This document shows positions 16,536 through 24,472 of a stretch of DNA of 43,559 nt, in pieces. The position numbers and the translations under genes are program-made. The notes under the pieces were generated by a model. It had not been told where the DNA came from, ran no database searches, and was given only the letters and a program-made list of their open reading frames with translations. Source of the stretch: Bacteroidaceae bacterium (lineage in GTDB: Bacteria; Bacteroidota; Bacteroidia; Bacteroidales; Bacteroidaceae); assembly GCA_017621515.1 (NCBI GenBank), contig JAGASY010000001.1, forward strand, positions 1 through 43,559, in the 5' to 3' direction. Numbering within the stretch: position 1 is the first letter of the stretch; each line of letters opens with the position of its first letter.

Positions 16536-19500
16536 ATGACAACAAACAAATTTTCTGCTTATGTCTTTGCGGCAATGTTTGCTGCCGTGTTTGATGTCCA
16601 TGCACAAAATGTCTCCGTGAAATGGGAACTGAGTGACAAGGATAATCTGGCGCAGGAAACAGTGTCGGGGGATGGAGACTATACCTCACTTGTTACCGTA
16701 AAATATATGAAGGGAGTGCAGCTGCAAGCCACCGGAACCATGTCTGTGTCCGGTGCTGCCGATGGTTATACGGCTGTGGAATATGTTCCGGCATTCACAC
16801 AGTTCACTCCGACAACCCGTGTCGATAAGAAGACCTCGGGGCATTATCTAAAGTTTACTGTCACTCCGGAAACCGGACATAAGTTCAAACCGGTAAGCAT
16901 TTCCTTTGATGCGGCGAAATGCGGAACCGATGGAGGTAATGTGGATGTGTATATGTCTTCAGGCAGTTCCACAGACAAGGTTTTCGCACAGGCTCTTACA
17001 CCGGCACGCAACAAGATACAGAATGGAAACAGCGAAGGATACACCCATTATGAATACACTGTTTCCGACTATATTGTAGATGGCAAAGCTTTCAATCTTT
17101 TTCTGTACATATATAATCTTAACGGAACGAATACGGATTCTCCTAAGTCTATGGCATTCCGCAATGTGGTTATAGAAGGTGCGGTAGATGAGGAAATATT
17201 TACGGCAGAGCATTTCATCGATGAGGCTGCATGTTCGGCAGGAAATCTGTTTGGGCTTGTCAAAGACCTGAAGAATGGAGAACTTGTGTCATTCCCGGAG
17301 AAGCAGTATGGAGACCCTTCGGATTTCAAAGTGGTATGTAAGGAAGGATATACAGCTGCTATAGACTATTCGGGAAAGGTGGCTACGGTCACAATCATGC
17401 AGGGAGAAAAGAAAGTGTTCGGGTTTGAGGTGAGATTTACTGTGACTTATCGTCAGCCGAAGCCGGAAGCGAAGCCGCTTAACCGCGGTCTTGTGGCTGT
17501 AAAGACAAGCAGCGGAATGCTTGTGTCGTGGCGGTTGCGTGCTGATGATGACAAGAATGTGCGCTTCAATCTGTACCGTAACGGAACAGTGCTTCTGAAC
17601 AAGACCGCACCTATTACAGCTGTGACGAACTATCTGGATAAGGCTGGTGCGGTTTCCTCCACTTATACGCTTGAGGTGCTTGACGCAAATGGTGCTGTCA
17701 TTGAAAAGCAGGAGAATGTGAAAGCTTGGGCGGGGAACACATTGACCATACATACATCCACTCCGGTTGATTTGCGAGGAACAGGGGCTACCTACACACC
17801 GAATGACTGTTCTGTCTGCGACATGGACGGTGACGGAGAATATGAAATCATTGTGAAATGGGACCCGAGCAACTCAAAGGATGCTGCCAGCAACGGAGTG
17901 ACGGGAAGCACTTATCTTGACTGCTACAAAATGGACGGAACGATGTTGTGGCGGATAGACTTGGGACAGAACATTCGTTCCGGTGCGCATACAACACCTT
18001 ATTTATGCTATGATTTTGATGGTGACGGATATGGAGAACTTATCTGCAAGACCGCTCCCGGAACGGTTGATGGAGAAGGAAACTATGTGGTGATGGCGGG
18101 AGACAATCCGCTTGTGTCATATTTGGAATCAAGCGGAAGGATTCTCAGCGGACCGGAATATCTTACTGTCTTCGATGGTGTAACCGGCGGAGAGATAACC
18201 ACTATAAACTACCACACTACCTTCGCGCAGGGACTTTCCTTCTGGGGAGATACGCATGGAAACCGTTCAGACAGATATTTGGCATGTATGGCATATCTTG
18301 ATGGCGAGCATCCGAGTGCTGTCATGTGCCGTGGATATTACAGCGGGGCATTTGTGGCTGCATACGATTTTGATGGCGACGAACTTACACAACGCTGGTA
18401 TCATAAGTCAACGTCTAAGAATCAGGGACTATGGGGTGAAGGAGCGCATTCCGTGGCTGCGGCTGATGTGGATTTTGATGGCAAAGACGAGATTATTTAT
18501 GGCTCTGCGGCTTTGGATGATGATGGTACGCTCCTTTATCGTACCGGACTCGGACACGGCGATGCTTTGCATGTAGGTGATTTTGTGCCTGAACGTGACG
18601 GACTTGAAGTGTTCATGGCTCATGAAGAGAAGCCTTACGGTTGTGATTTGCGTGATGCACGCACAGGTGAACTTCTTGTTCATTTTACGGCAGGGGGCGA
18701 TACCGGACGCGGACTTATTGCCGACTTTGATGATGCGCACGAAGGTTCGGAATTTGCCACCAGTGCGGCAAGTGACCTTTATGATTGTCATGGAAACAGT
18801 ATCGGCAACTGGAACAACGGTTCTTCAAGTTCGGCAAGTCTGAATTTCCGCATCTATTGGGACGGCGACTTGTATGATGAATATATGGACAGAATACACA
18901 TTGACAAGTGGAACAGTTCGTCGAAAAGTTTTGGAAGATTGAACACGCTGTATAATTACGGAGTATCTTCTATCAATGATTCGAAAAACAATCCGAACCT
19001 GCAGGCGGATATTCTTGGAGACTGGCGCGAAGAGGTGATTTATTTTAATGCCTCTGACAATTCGCTTGTTCTGATTGCTACAGACTTGACTTCCGATTAT
19101 AAGATGCCGACCCTGATGGACGACCGTCAGTATGCAGAAGCGGTGGTATGGCAGAATGTCGGCTATAATCAGCCGCCTCATGTAAGCTTTGACCCGATAA
19201 AGCAATTCACGATAACCCGTAAGATGGAAAAAGGCTGGGACTCTTTCTTCACGACTTATCCGGTAGCTGTGCCGGACGGATGCACCGTCTATACAGTCAA
19301 TGGATATGCCAACGACGGAGACTCCATAAGGATAAAGAAGGTGACATCGAAAGTGATTCCTGCCAATACCGGAGTGCTGGTACATTCAGACCAGGAAAGT
19401 CTGGACTTCGTTCCTACGATAAAGACCGGAAGCATAAGCGGTACGAACCTTCTGAGCGGAGCATGTGTCGATTCTGTACTGACAAGCAGTGTGGCAGATA

Positions 19501-19802
19501 ATATTGGACTTTATATATTCGATATTGACGGTGAACATGGTGCCGGATTCTACCGTGCAGAAGGCGATGTATGCACAGCCAATGCTGCTTTTCTGCGTGT
19601 GAAAGGTTCGGCAGAGAATCCTGCAAAAGATTATTACATAATAGGAATGTCTATGAATCCGACAGCCATAGAAGGTGTTTCTGCTGATGATGTGTCTTTG
19701 TCAGATGCAGACATTTATACTCTGCATGGGCTTAAAGTCAACAGAATAGACCGTTCCGGTGTATATATTGTCAACGGCAGGAAGATGTATGTTCGGAAAT
19801 AG
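16536..19802 (+). CDS. Secreted rhamnogalacturonan lyase, polysaccharide lyase family 11
   Basis: This 1088-aa exported lyase cleaves the rhamnosyl-galacturonosyl backbone of rhamnogalacturonan I by beta-elimination. A signal peptide (about 1-23) is followed by an N-terminal beta module of unknown type (about 25-300). The PL11 catalytic region (about 315-890) begins PLNRGLVAVKTSSGMLVSWR and contains an FnIII-like segment and an eight-bladed propeller rich in calcium-binding loops (DMDGDGEYEI, DFDGDGYGEL, DVDFDGKDEI), plus ADILGDWREEVI near its end. A C-terminal beta domain and a tail ending GVYIVNGRKMYVRK follow. PL11 enzymes are usually about 600-650 residues, so the N-terminal module and C-terminal extension are additions. 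It is the best functional marker of the locus and directs it to pectin. Confidence 0.93.
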   Translation: MTTNKFSAYVFAAMFAAVFDVHAQNVSVKWELSDKDNLAQETVSGDGDYTSLVTVKYMKGVQLQATGTMSVSGAADGYTAVEYVPAFTQFTPTTRVDKKTSGHYLKFTVTPETGHKFKPVSISFDAAKCGTDGGNVDVYMSSGSSTDKVFAQALTPARNKIQNGNSEGYTHYEYTVSDYIVDGKAFNLFLYIYNLNGTNTDSPKSMAFRNVVIEGAVDEEIFTAEHFIDEAACSAGNLFGLVKDLKNGELVSFPEKQYGDPSDFKVVCKEGYTAAIDYSGKVATVTIMQGEKKVFGFEVRFTVTYRQPKPEAKPLNRGLVAVKTSSGMLVSWRLRADDDKNVRFNLYRNGTVLLNKTAPITAVTNYLDKAGAVSSTYTLEVLDANGAVIEKQENVKAWAGNTLTIHTSTPVDLRGTGATYTPNDCSVCDMDGDGEYEIIVKWDPSNSKDAASNGVTGSTYLDCYKMDGTMLWRIDLGQNIRSGAHTTPYLCYDFDGDGYGELICKTAPGTVDGEGNYVVMAGDNPLVSYLESSGRILSGPEYLTVFDGVTGGEITTINYHTTFAQGLSFWGDTHGNRSDRYLACMAYLDGEHPSAVMCRGYYSGAFVAAYDFDGDELTQRWYHKSTSKNQGLWGEGAHSVAAADVDFDGKDEIIYGSAALDDDGTLLYRTGLGHGDALHVGDFVPERDGLEVFMAHEEKPYGCDLRDARTGELLVHFTAGGDTGRGLIADFDDAHEGSEFATSAASDLYDCHGNSIGNWNNGSSSSASLNFRIYWDGDLYDEYMDRIHIDKWNSSSKSFGRLNTLYNYGVSSINDSKNNPNLQADILGDWREEVIYFNASDNSLVLIATDLTSDYKMPTLMDDRQYAEAVVWQNVGYNQPPHVSFDPIKQFTITRKMEKGWDSFFTTYPVAVPDGCTVYTVNGYANDGDSIRIKKVTSKVIPANTGVLVHSDQESLDFVPTIKTGSISGTNLLSGACVDSVLTSSVADNIGLYIFDIDGEHGAGFYRAEGDVCTANAAFLRVKGSAENPAKDYYIIGMSMNPTAIEGVSADDVSLSDADIYTLHGLKVNRIDRSGVYIVNGRKMYVRK

Positions 19803-19934
19803 AATTTGCTGATGAGATTGTAGATACATGAGGTTGCGTATATGGTGTTTTTCATGTGTGCAACCTCATGTTATTGCTGTCTTGTCTGTCCATAGAATAT
19901 TATTAAAAACGATTTGTATAAAGCTTATCAAGAA

Positions 19935-20648
19935 ATGAAGACTCTTTTGGATGTACATACTCATACTGTTGTCAGCGGACATGCTTTCAGTTCTTTGAAC
20001 GAAATGATACAGGCTGCGGCAGAAAAAGGATTGGAACTTTATGGTGTGACAGAACACGGACCTGCTATTCCCGGAACCTGCGATCCGCTTTATTTCCGCA
20101 ATATGTATATAGTTCCAAGACATTATGGCAATATGCGGTTGCTGATGGGAGCGGAATTGAACATTCTGGACTACGAAGGCAGACTGGACATTGAGAGCGA
20201 CATGTACATGAAATGTTTTGAACTGAAGATTGCCGGGCTTCATTCTTTATGTTATAAAGATGGAACAAGGGAGGAGAACACTTCTGCTCTCATTGGTGCG
20301 ATAGAGAATCCGAATGTGAACATCATCAGTCATCCTTGTGACGGAACGGCAAGCGATTTCGATATAGAAGCGGTGGTGCTTGCAGCGAAGCGTACCGGAA
20401 CATTGCTGGAGCTTAACAACCAGTCGTTGAATCCTCACAGAAACAAGGTGCTTGCTCGACCGATGTTTCTTGAAATGTTGAGGCTGAGCAAGAAGTATGA
20501 CAATCCGATAATACTGGGAAGTGACGCACATCATACTTCATACATTGCCGATTATCAGTATGCTCTGCCACTTATTGAGGAGGCAGCTTTTCCTGAGGAA
20601 CTGATAATCAACGACAAGCCCGCTTTGCTGCTTGACATGATAAGTTAA
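19935..20648 (+). CDS. PHP-domain metal-dependent phosphoesterase, YcdX-like
   Basis: This 237-aa cytoplasmic hydrolase has the four PHP motifs in order: DVHTHTVVSGHAF at the N-terminus, TEHGPAIPG with GAELNILD, a central SHPCDG, and GSDAHHTSYIAD near the C-terminus, giving the metal-binding His/Asp/Glu set of the YcdX group. The ATG at 19935 starts the conserved MKTLLDVHTHT; the frame extends seven codons upstream without homology. It follows the PL11 gene after 132 bp on the same strand. A link to pectin use is not evident, and it may simply be a general phosphatase. Confidence 0.85.
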   Translation: MKTLLDVHTHTVVSGHAFSSLNEMIQAAAEKGLELYGVTEHGPAIPGTCDPLYFRNMYIVPRHYGNMRLLMGAELNILDYEGRLDIESDMYMKCFELKIAGLHSLCYKDGTREENTSALIGAIENPNVNIISHPCDGTASDFDIEAVVLAAKRTGTLLELNNQSLNPHRNKVLARPMFLEMLRLSKKYDNPIILGSDAHHTSYIADYQYALPLIEEAAFPEELIINDKPALLLDMIS

Positions 20649-20682
20649 GAAGTTGTCTGGGATTTTATTTGTTATAACTGTG

Positions 20683-20756
20683 CGGGTGTGTTCGACAGAG
20701 TGGTCTGTCGAATGCATCCGCTTAGACAGCAGGAGAAGTCTGTCCAATACATTTGA
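20683..20756. repeat. Dispersed GTGTTCGACAGA / GTCTGTCGAATGCAT element
   Basis: The sequence forms the inverted pair TTCGACAGA...TCTGTCGAA with a short loop, followed by a second GGAGAAGTCTGTCC half. It is a further copy of the short repeat family seen at 82-146, 2459-2612 and 4999-5100. It lies between the convergent PHP and GNAT genes, so it could act as a two-way transcript end. Confidence 0.55.
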
Positions 20757-20802
20757 AAGTTGTAACAAACGAAAATAAATGGCTTCTTGATATGACAGTA
20801 GT

Positions 20803-21255
20803 TCATAAATTCTTTATCATCGTGTAATTTGTCAGGAAGACTCCTTGTCTTTCAACTTTTTTTGTGTCAACTACATGGTATCCCCTTTTCTCAAAAAAAG
20901 GTTTGGCTGTGATAGAAGCATGAACAGTGATACATTTTGTTCCAATTTCGTTTTCCAGCCGATTGCATATTGCTGTTGCGACACCGCGACCTTGAAAATC
21001 CTTATGGACAAATAATCTGTCTAAATATCCGGTTTCATTAATGTCGCCAAAACCGATAATCAAATCTTTTTCAGTTGCGACGTATGTAAGATGTTTCTGG
21101 AATGAAGCGTCCCATTCCTTCAAATTAATGTTCCCTGTTGCCCAAGCATTTACTTGTTGTTCGGTGTAATCTTTTATATTCACAACATGTACTGTTTCGT
21201 AAAACAGTCGTACTATCTGTTCCAAATCAATGGATTTATATTGTCTGATATTCAT
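20803..21255 (-). CDS. GNAT-family N-acetyltransferase, YafP-like
   Basis: This 150-aa cytoplasmic acetyltransferase begins MNIRQYKSIDLEQIVRLFYETV, a typical GNAT first strand and helix. The acetyl-CoA binding motif A is seen as LDRLFVHKDFQGRGVATAICNRLE, with the expected Q/RxxGxG/A loop, followed by ITVHASITAKPFFEKRGYHVV. The whole length fits a single GNAT domain. The substrate is unknown. It is convergent with the PHP gene and has no partner on its own strand. Confidence 0.88.
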   Translation of the reverse strand: MNIRQYKSIDLEQIVRLFYETVHVVNIKDYTEQQVNAWATGNINLKEWDASFQKHLTYVATEKDLIIGFGDINETGYLDRLFVHKDFQGRGVATAICNRLENEIGTKCITVHASITAKPFFEKRGYHVVDTKKVERQGVFLTNYTMIKNL

Positions 21256-21399
21256 GGTGCAAAGTTCTCTTTTTTCTGTGATAACACCTCATGATTGGAC
21301 ATTTTTTACTTTAGGGATGAAATCTAATCACATCCATCTGAGATGCTGAATACATTCGCCAAAACAAATAAATGACTTGTGACATGCACCCACAAAATT
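21256..21399. other. Spacer between the GNAT gene and repeat copy B
   Basis: This short AT-rich spacer contains the GNAT upstream region and a degenerate trace of the GAATACATTCG repeat word near 21350. I see no gene. Confidence 0.4.
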
Positions 21400-21738
21400 G
21401 CCCGAAAATGCTTCCCATAACAAAATTTTTTATATATATATATTAACAATTTTATTTTCTGACAGAATGAAAGCATTTTTGGTTTAATCTTGTTGTTATT
21501 TGCTTGTTTTGTGCTAAAACACTTTCTTTTTGATTTTGTTAAATGTTAAAATTCCAAGCCCTCTGGAACGCTTCAAAATGAAGCTCACTGAACTTTTCTC
21601 TAAGAATGGGGATTCTACGTGCATTTCATGAGGTCTCTGAGAATTGTGAAATAGTGTTTCGTTTTGGAGCGATTTTTTTACATTTGTTTATTATCGACGA
21701 AGAGTTTTTTGAAAAAAACTACTAAGTTTTCAAGTTTC

Positions 21739-21836
21739 CAGCGCACTGTCGTCAAATTTTCAGCGCACTGTAATTTTATTTGCAGTGCGCTACAATTTTA
21801 TTTTCTGTGCGCTGAAAATTTGACGACAGCGCGCTG
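21739..21836. repeat. Nested palindrome in repeat copy B
   Basis: The left arm 21739-21768 begins CAGCGCACTGTCGTC and the right arm 21807-21836 begins GTGCGCTGAAAATTT. They pair over 30 positions with a single A-C mismatch. Inside lies a second AGCGCACTG / CAGTGCGCT hairpin. In copy A only the inner hairpin and the right arm are intact. Confidence 0.8.
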
Positions 21837-22029
21837 AAAATAAAAATACACCGTTCTTCAGGATAAAAAGACAGTTGGATTCGGTTGAAATGTTAAGAAA
21901 TGTATAATTTGCGATATTGGAAGAGTGTCAGAACAAAAACTTAAAAATGAGTGATTCTAAGGTGGTGTTTGGAGGTGAAAATAGCGGATTTGAATATAAT
22001 GTATTAATAATCAATGGATTATCAGAATA

Positions 22030-22080
22030 CTCAAAATACTCAAAAAAATGCGCTGGACGCAATTTTTTGAGTATTTTGAG
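22030..22080. repeat. 23-bp stem-loop within repeat copy B
   Basis: The arms 22030-22052 and 22058-22080 pair with one A-A mismatch; the loop is CTGGA. Relative to copy A, the outer pair changes T-A to C-G and the ninth pair G-C to A-T. The central 15 bases match the reverse complement of those in copy A, apart from one base. Confidence 0.8.
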
Positions 22081-22356
22081 AAATTTTGTATCCTACTGAT
22101 TACCAATTGGTTATCTTTTGATTAAAAAAATTCTCTCTTTGCCATCAGCAAAAAAACGCTTCAAGTGTTAAATTTTCATTTTGGGCGAAAATATCATTTT
22201 GTCAAAATGAAAAACAGCATTTTAATGAAAAATGTGCATAGAAATAGGTGCAAATAAAATAAAAGAAAATAGAGGTGTTTGTGTTGAAATATATAATGAA
22301 AATATGACGTAAAGCTACGGATTGAAAGTTTTTGTTTGAAAAAAAAGGATATTTTG

Positions 22357-22387
22357 TTGGCTGTTTCATTACAATGTGCTAATTTTG
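22357..22387 (+). promoter_or_regulatory. Promoter of the ilv leader and operon
   Basis: A TTG at 22357-22359 and TAATTTTG at 22380-22387 are spaced by 20 bp, fitting the Bacteroidetes -33/-7 pattern. Transcription would begin near 22393, about 20 nt before the leader-peptide ATG at 22412. Confidence 0.55.
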
Positions 22388-22411
22388 CGGTTGTAATCAA
22401 AAAACAATAAA

Positions 22412-22507
22412 ATGAGATACATTAGCACCATTCTAACTATTAGCAATATTCTATCAGTCGTCGTCAAGAGAGAAACTTGTCGTGAGAAGGTGCATATATG
22501 TATTTGA
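22412..22507 (+). CDS. Branched-chain amino acid leader peptide (attenuator)
   Basis: This 31-codon ORF begins ATG AGA TAC and encodes the run ISTILTISNILSVVV at residues 4-18, then a basic/polar tail with V27, I29 and I31. Six Ile, two Leu and four Val codons make up 12 of 31 residues, including three consecutive GTC codons at 22457-22465. It lies between a promoter (22357-22387) and an intrinsic terminator (22529-22562), 134 bp upstream of ilvD. This is the classical layout of ilv leader peptides: a ribosome stalled on scarce Ile-, Leu- or Val-tRNA would leave the antiterminator strand 22476-22490 free. No Shine-Dalgarno is visible, as usual in this phylum. Translation is not demonstrated. 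Confidence 0.8.
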   Translation: MRYISTILTISNILSVVVKRETCREKVHICI

Positions 22508-22547
22508 CTTTATATAATGTATATCAGGAAGCCTTTCTTGCGACAAG
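22462..22547 (+). promoter_or_regulatory. ilv attenuator: alternative 1:2 and antiterminator (2:3) pairings
   Basis: Strand 2, CTTGTCGTGAGAAGG (22476-22490), pairs over 15 contiguous positions, three of them G-U, with 22533-22547. That segment is the 5' arm and loop of the terminator, so pairing excludes the terminator. Strand 2 can also pair with an upstream strand 1 at 22462-22468 (CGTCAAG, one mismatch), which lies on the last Val codons and the following Lys codon. A ribosome finishing the leader ORF at 22507 would cover strand 2 and allow termination. Confidence 0.75.
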
Positions 22548-22565
22548 CAGGAGAGGCTTTTTGAT
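22529..22565 (+). terminator. Intrinsic terminator of the ilv attenuator
   Basis: The arms AAGCCTTTCTTGC (22529-22541) and GCAGGAGAGGCTT (22547-22559) form a 13-bp stem with two G-U pairs and the loop GACAA, followed by a T-run (22558-22562). It stands between the leader ORF and ilvD, with no gene ending before it, so its only sensible role is regulated termination. Confidence 0.8.
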
Positions 22566-22641
22566 TGTAGGACGATATGAAAATAAATATCCGGACTATG
22601 ATGAGATAAAAAGATAACAGAATATAAAAATAATAACATAT

Positions 22642-24447
22642 ATGAAACATAAACTACGTAGTGCGGTATGCACGGAAGGTCGCCGGATGGCGGGAGCCAG
22701 AGCACTTTGGGTTGCCAACGGCATGAAACGCGAACAGTTTGGCAAACCTATTATCGCCATTGTCAATTCATTTACACAGTTTGTTCCCGGACATACTCAT
22801 CTTCACGAGGCGGGACAGATTGTGAAGGCTGAGATAGAGAAGATGGGCTGTTATGCAGCAGAATTTAATACTATTGCTATTGACGACGGAATAGCTATGG
22901 GACATGACGGTATGCTTTATTCGTTGCCTTCACGTGATATCATTGCTGATTCTGTGGAATATGTTTGTAATGCCCACAAGGCGGATGCCATGATATGTAT
23001 CTCCAACTGCGACAAGATTACTCCGGGTATGCTGATGGCTGCCATGCGCTTGAATATTCCTGCTGTATTTGTGTCGGGAGGTCCGATGGAAGCTGGAAAG
23101 TGGAAGGGAGAGAACCTTGATCTTATTGCGGCTATGGTGAAGGGTGCGGACAGTAGTGTGAGCGATGATGAACTGGCGGAGATTGAGAATCGCGCCTGTC
23201 CGGGATGCGGTTGTTGCTCTGGTATGTTTACTGCCAATTCGATGAACTCTCTTACTGAGGCCATCGGGCTTTCGTTGCCGGGAAACGGAACCATTCTTGC
23301 TACTCATGTAAACCGTAAGGAACTGATGAAGCAGGCTGCACGTCAGATTGTGAAGAATGCTTTGGCATATTATGAGGATGGGGATGAGAGCGTTCTGCCG
23401 CGTAATATAGCTACACGTGATGCTTTTCTTAATGCTATGTCGCTCGATATAGCTATGGGAGGAAGTACGAACACGATTCTTCACTTGCTTGCTGTGGCAC
23501 AAGAGGCGGGAGCTGATTTTACAATGGCCGACATTGACAGATTGAGCCGTCGTGTGCCTTGTCTTTGCAAGCTGGCTCCGAATACTCAGAAATACAGTGT
23601 GCAGGAGTGTGGACGTGCCGGAGGCATTCTTGGCATTCTCGGTGAACTTGCAAAAGCTGGACTTCTCAATACGGAGGTCAAACGTGTGGATGGTGTAACT
23701 TTGGGTGAGGACATTGAAAAGTATTCTATTTTCAAAGAACAGATAGACCCGGAAGCACAGCGCATATATGAGAGTGCGCCGGCAGGAGTGTTTTGCAACC
23801 AGCTCGGTGTGCAAGATACGAAATGGGAGAGTCTGGATACAGACCGTGAGAACGGCTGCATTCGTGATGTGGAACATGCCTATACAAAAGATGGCGGACT
23901 GGCTGTGCTTTTCGGAAATATTGCACAAGACGGATGTGTGGTCAAGACAGCTGGTGTGGATGAAAGTATATGGCATTTCAGAGGTCCGGCAAAAGTTTTT
24001 GACTCGCAGGAAGATGCTTGCGAGGGCATTCTGGGAGGAAAAGTTGTGAAAGGCGATGTGGTGGTGATTACCCACGAAGGTCCTAAAGGCGGTCCGGGTA
24101 TGCAGGAGATGCTTTATCCTACTTCTTATATAAAGAGTATGCACATGGGCAAGGAATGTGCGCTTATCACTGACGGACGTTTCTCTGGCGGAACTTCGGG
24201 TCTGAGCATCGGGCATATAAGTCCGGAAGCGGCAGCCGGAGGCAATATCGGAAAGATTGTAGATGGAGACATCATAGAGATTGATATTCCGAACCGTAGT
24301 ATCAATGTCTGCCTCAGCGACGAGGAGCTTGCATCGCGTCTGCAGCAGCCGTTGAAGCGCAACCGCGTGGTCAGCAAATCGCTGAAAGCGTATGCACAGA
24401 GCGTAAGTTCGGCAGACAAAGGAGGAGTGAGAATCATTGAAGACTGA
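22642..24447 (+). CDS. ilvD: Dihydroxy-acid dehydratase
   Basis: This 601-aa cytoplasmic Fe-S dehydratase converts 2,3-dihydroxy-3-methylbutanoate (or the isoleucine precursor) to the 2-oxo acid in valine and isoleucine synthesis. The N-terminus ([20 protein letters not shown]) is typical. Cluster ligands are seen in [11 protein letters not shown] and [17 protein letters not shown]. The C-terminal half has [22 protein letters not shown] and [21 protein letters not shown], family signatures. Its length matches the roughly 600-residue family. It is the first structural gene of the operon, 77 bp after the attenuator, and is expected to be under its control. The downstream ilvB frame overlaps its stop only if a TTG start is used. 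Confidence 0.97.
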   Translation: MKHKLRSAVCTEGRRMAGARALWVANGMKREQFGKPIIAIVNSFTQFVPGHTHLHEAGQIVKAEIEKMGCYAAEFNTIAIDDGIAMGHDGMLYSLPSRDIIADSVEYVCNAHKADAMICISNCDKITPGMLMAAMRLNIPAVFVSGGPMEAGKWKGENLDLIAAMVKGADSSVSDDELAEIENRACPGCGCCSGMFTANSMNSLTEAIGLSLPGNGTILATHVNRKELMKQAARQIVKNALAYYEDGDESVLPRNIATRDAFLNAMSLDIAMGGSTNTILHLLAVAQEAGADFTMADIDRLSRRVPCLCKLAPNTQKYSVQECGRAGGILGILGELAKAGLLNTEVKRVDGVTLGEDIEKYSIFKEQIDPEAQRIYESAPAGVFCNQLGVQDTKWESLDTDRENGCIRDVEHAYTKDGGLAVLFGNIAQDGCVVKTAGVDESIWHFRGPAKVFDSQEDACEGILGGKVVKGDVVVITHEGPKGGPGMQEMLYPTSYIKSMHMGKECALITDGRFSGGTSGLSIGHISPEAAAGGNIGKIVDGDIIEIDIPNRSINVCLSDEELASRLQQPLKRNRVVSKSLKAYAQSVSSADKGGVRIIED

Positions 24448-24472
24448 AAAAACAGAAAAATCTAAATATAGG

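Larger units (their letters stand above)
21400..22215. repeat. Long non-coding repeat, copy B (~815 bp)
   Basis: This is homologous end to end with 5101-5910. It contains an intact palindrome with 30-bp arms at 21739-21768 and 21807-21836 (one mismatch), enclosing a smaller AGCGCACTG / CAGTGCGCT hairpin, and the stem-loop at 22030-22080. The copy ends in the GCGAAAATATCATTTTGTC word shared with copy A and with the fragment near 35400. A 60-codon frame is open here and in copy A, but the two translations differ at many residues and copy A lacks an ATG, so I do not call it a gene. Confidence 0.85.

Noticed and set aside
21917..22099. 60-codon ORF in long repeat copy B, also open in copy A
   Set aside because: Copy A lacks an ATG, the translations differ at many residues without a bias to silent changes, and the 3' part lies in a perfect hairpin. 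Structure explains the conservation better than coding.
24437..24472. TTG start for ilvB overlapping the ilvD stop
   Set aside because: The extra 12 residues are polar and unlike the family. Homology begins at the ATG at 24473, and the shorter protein has the usual length.
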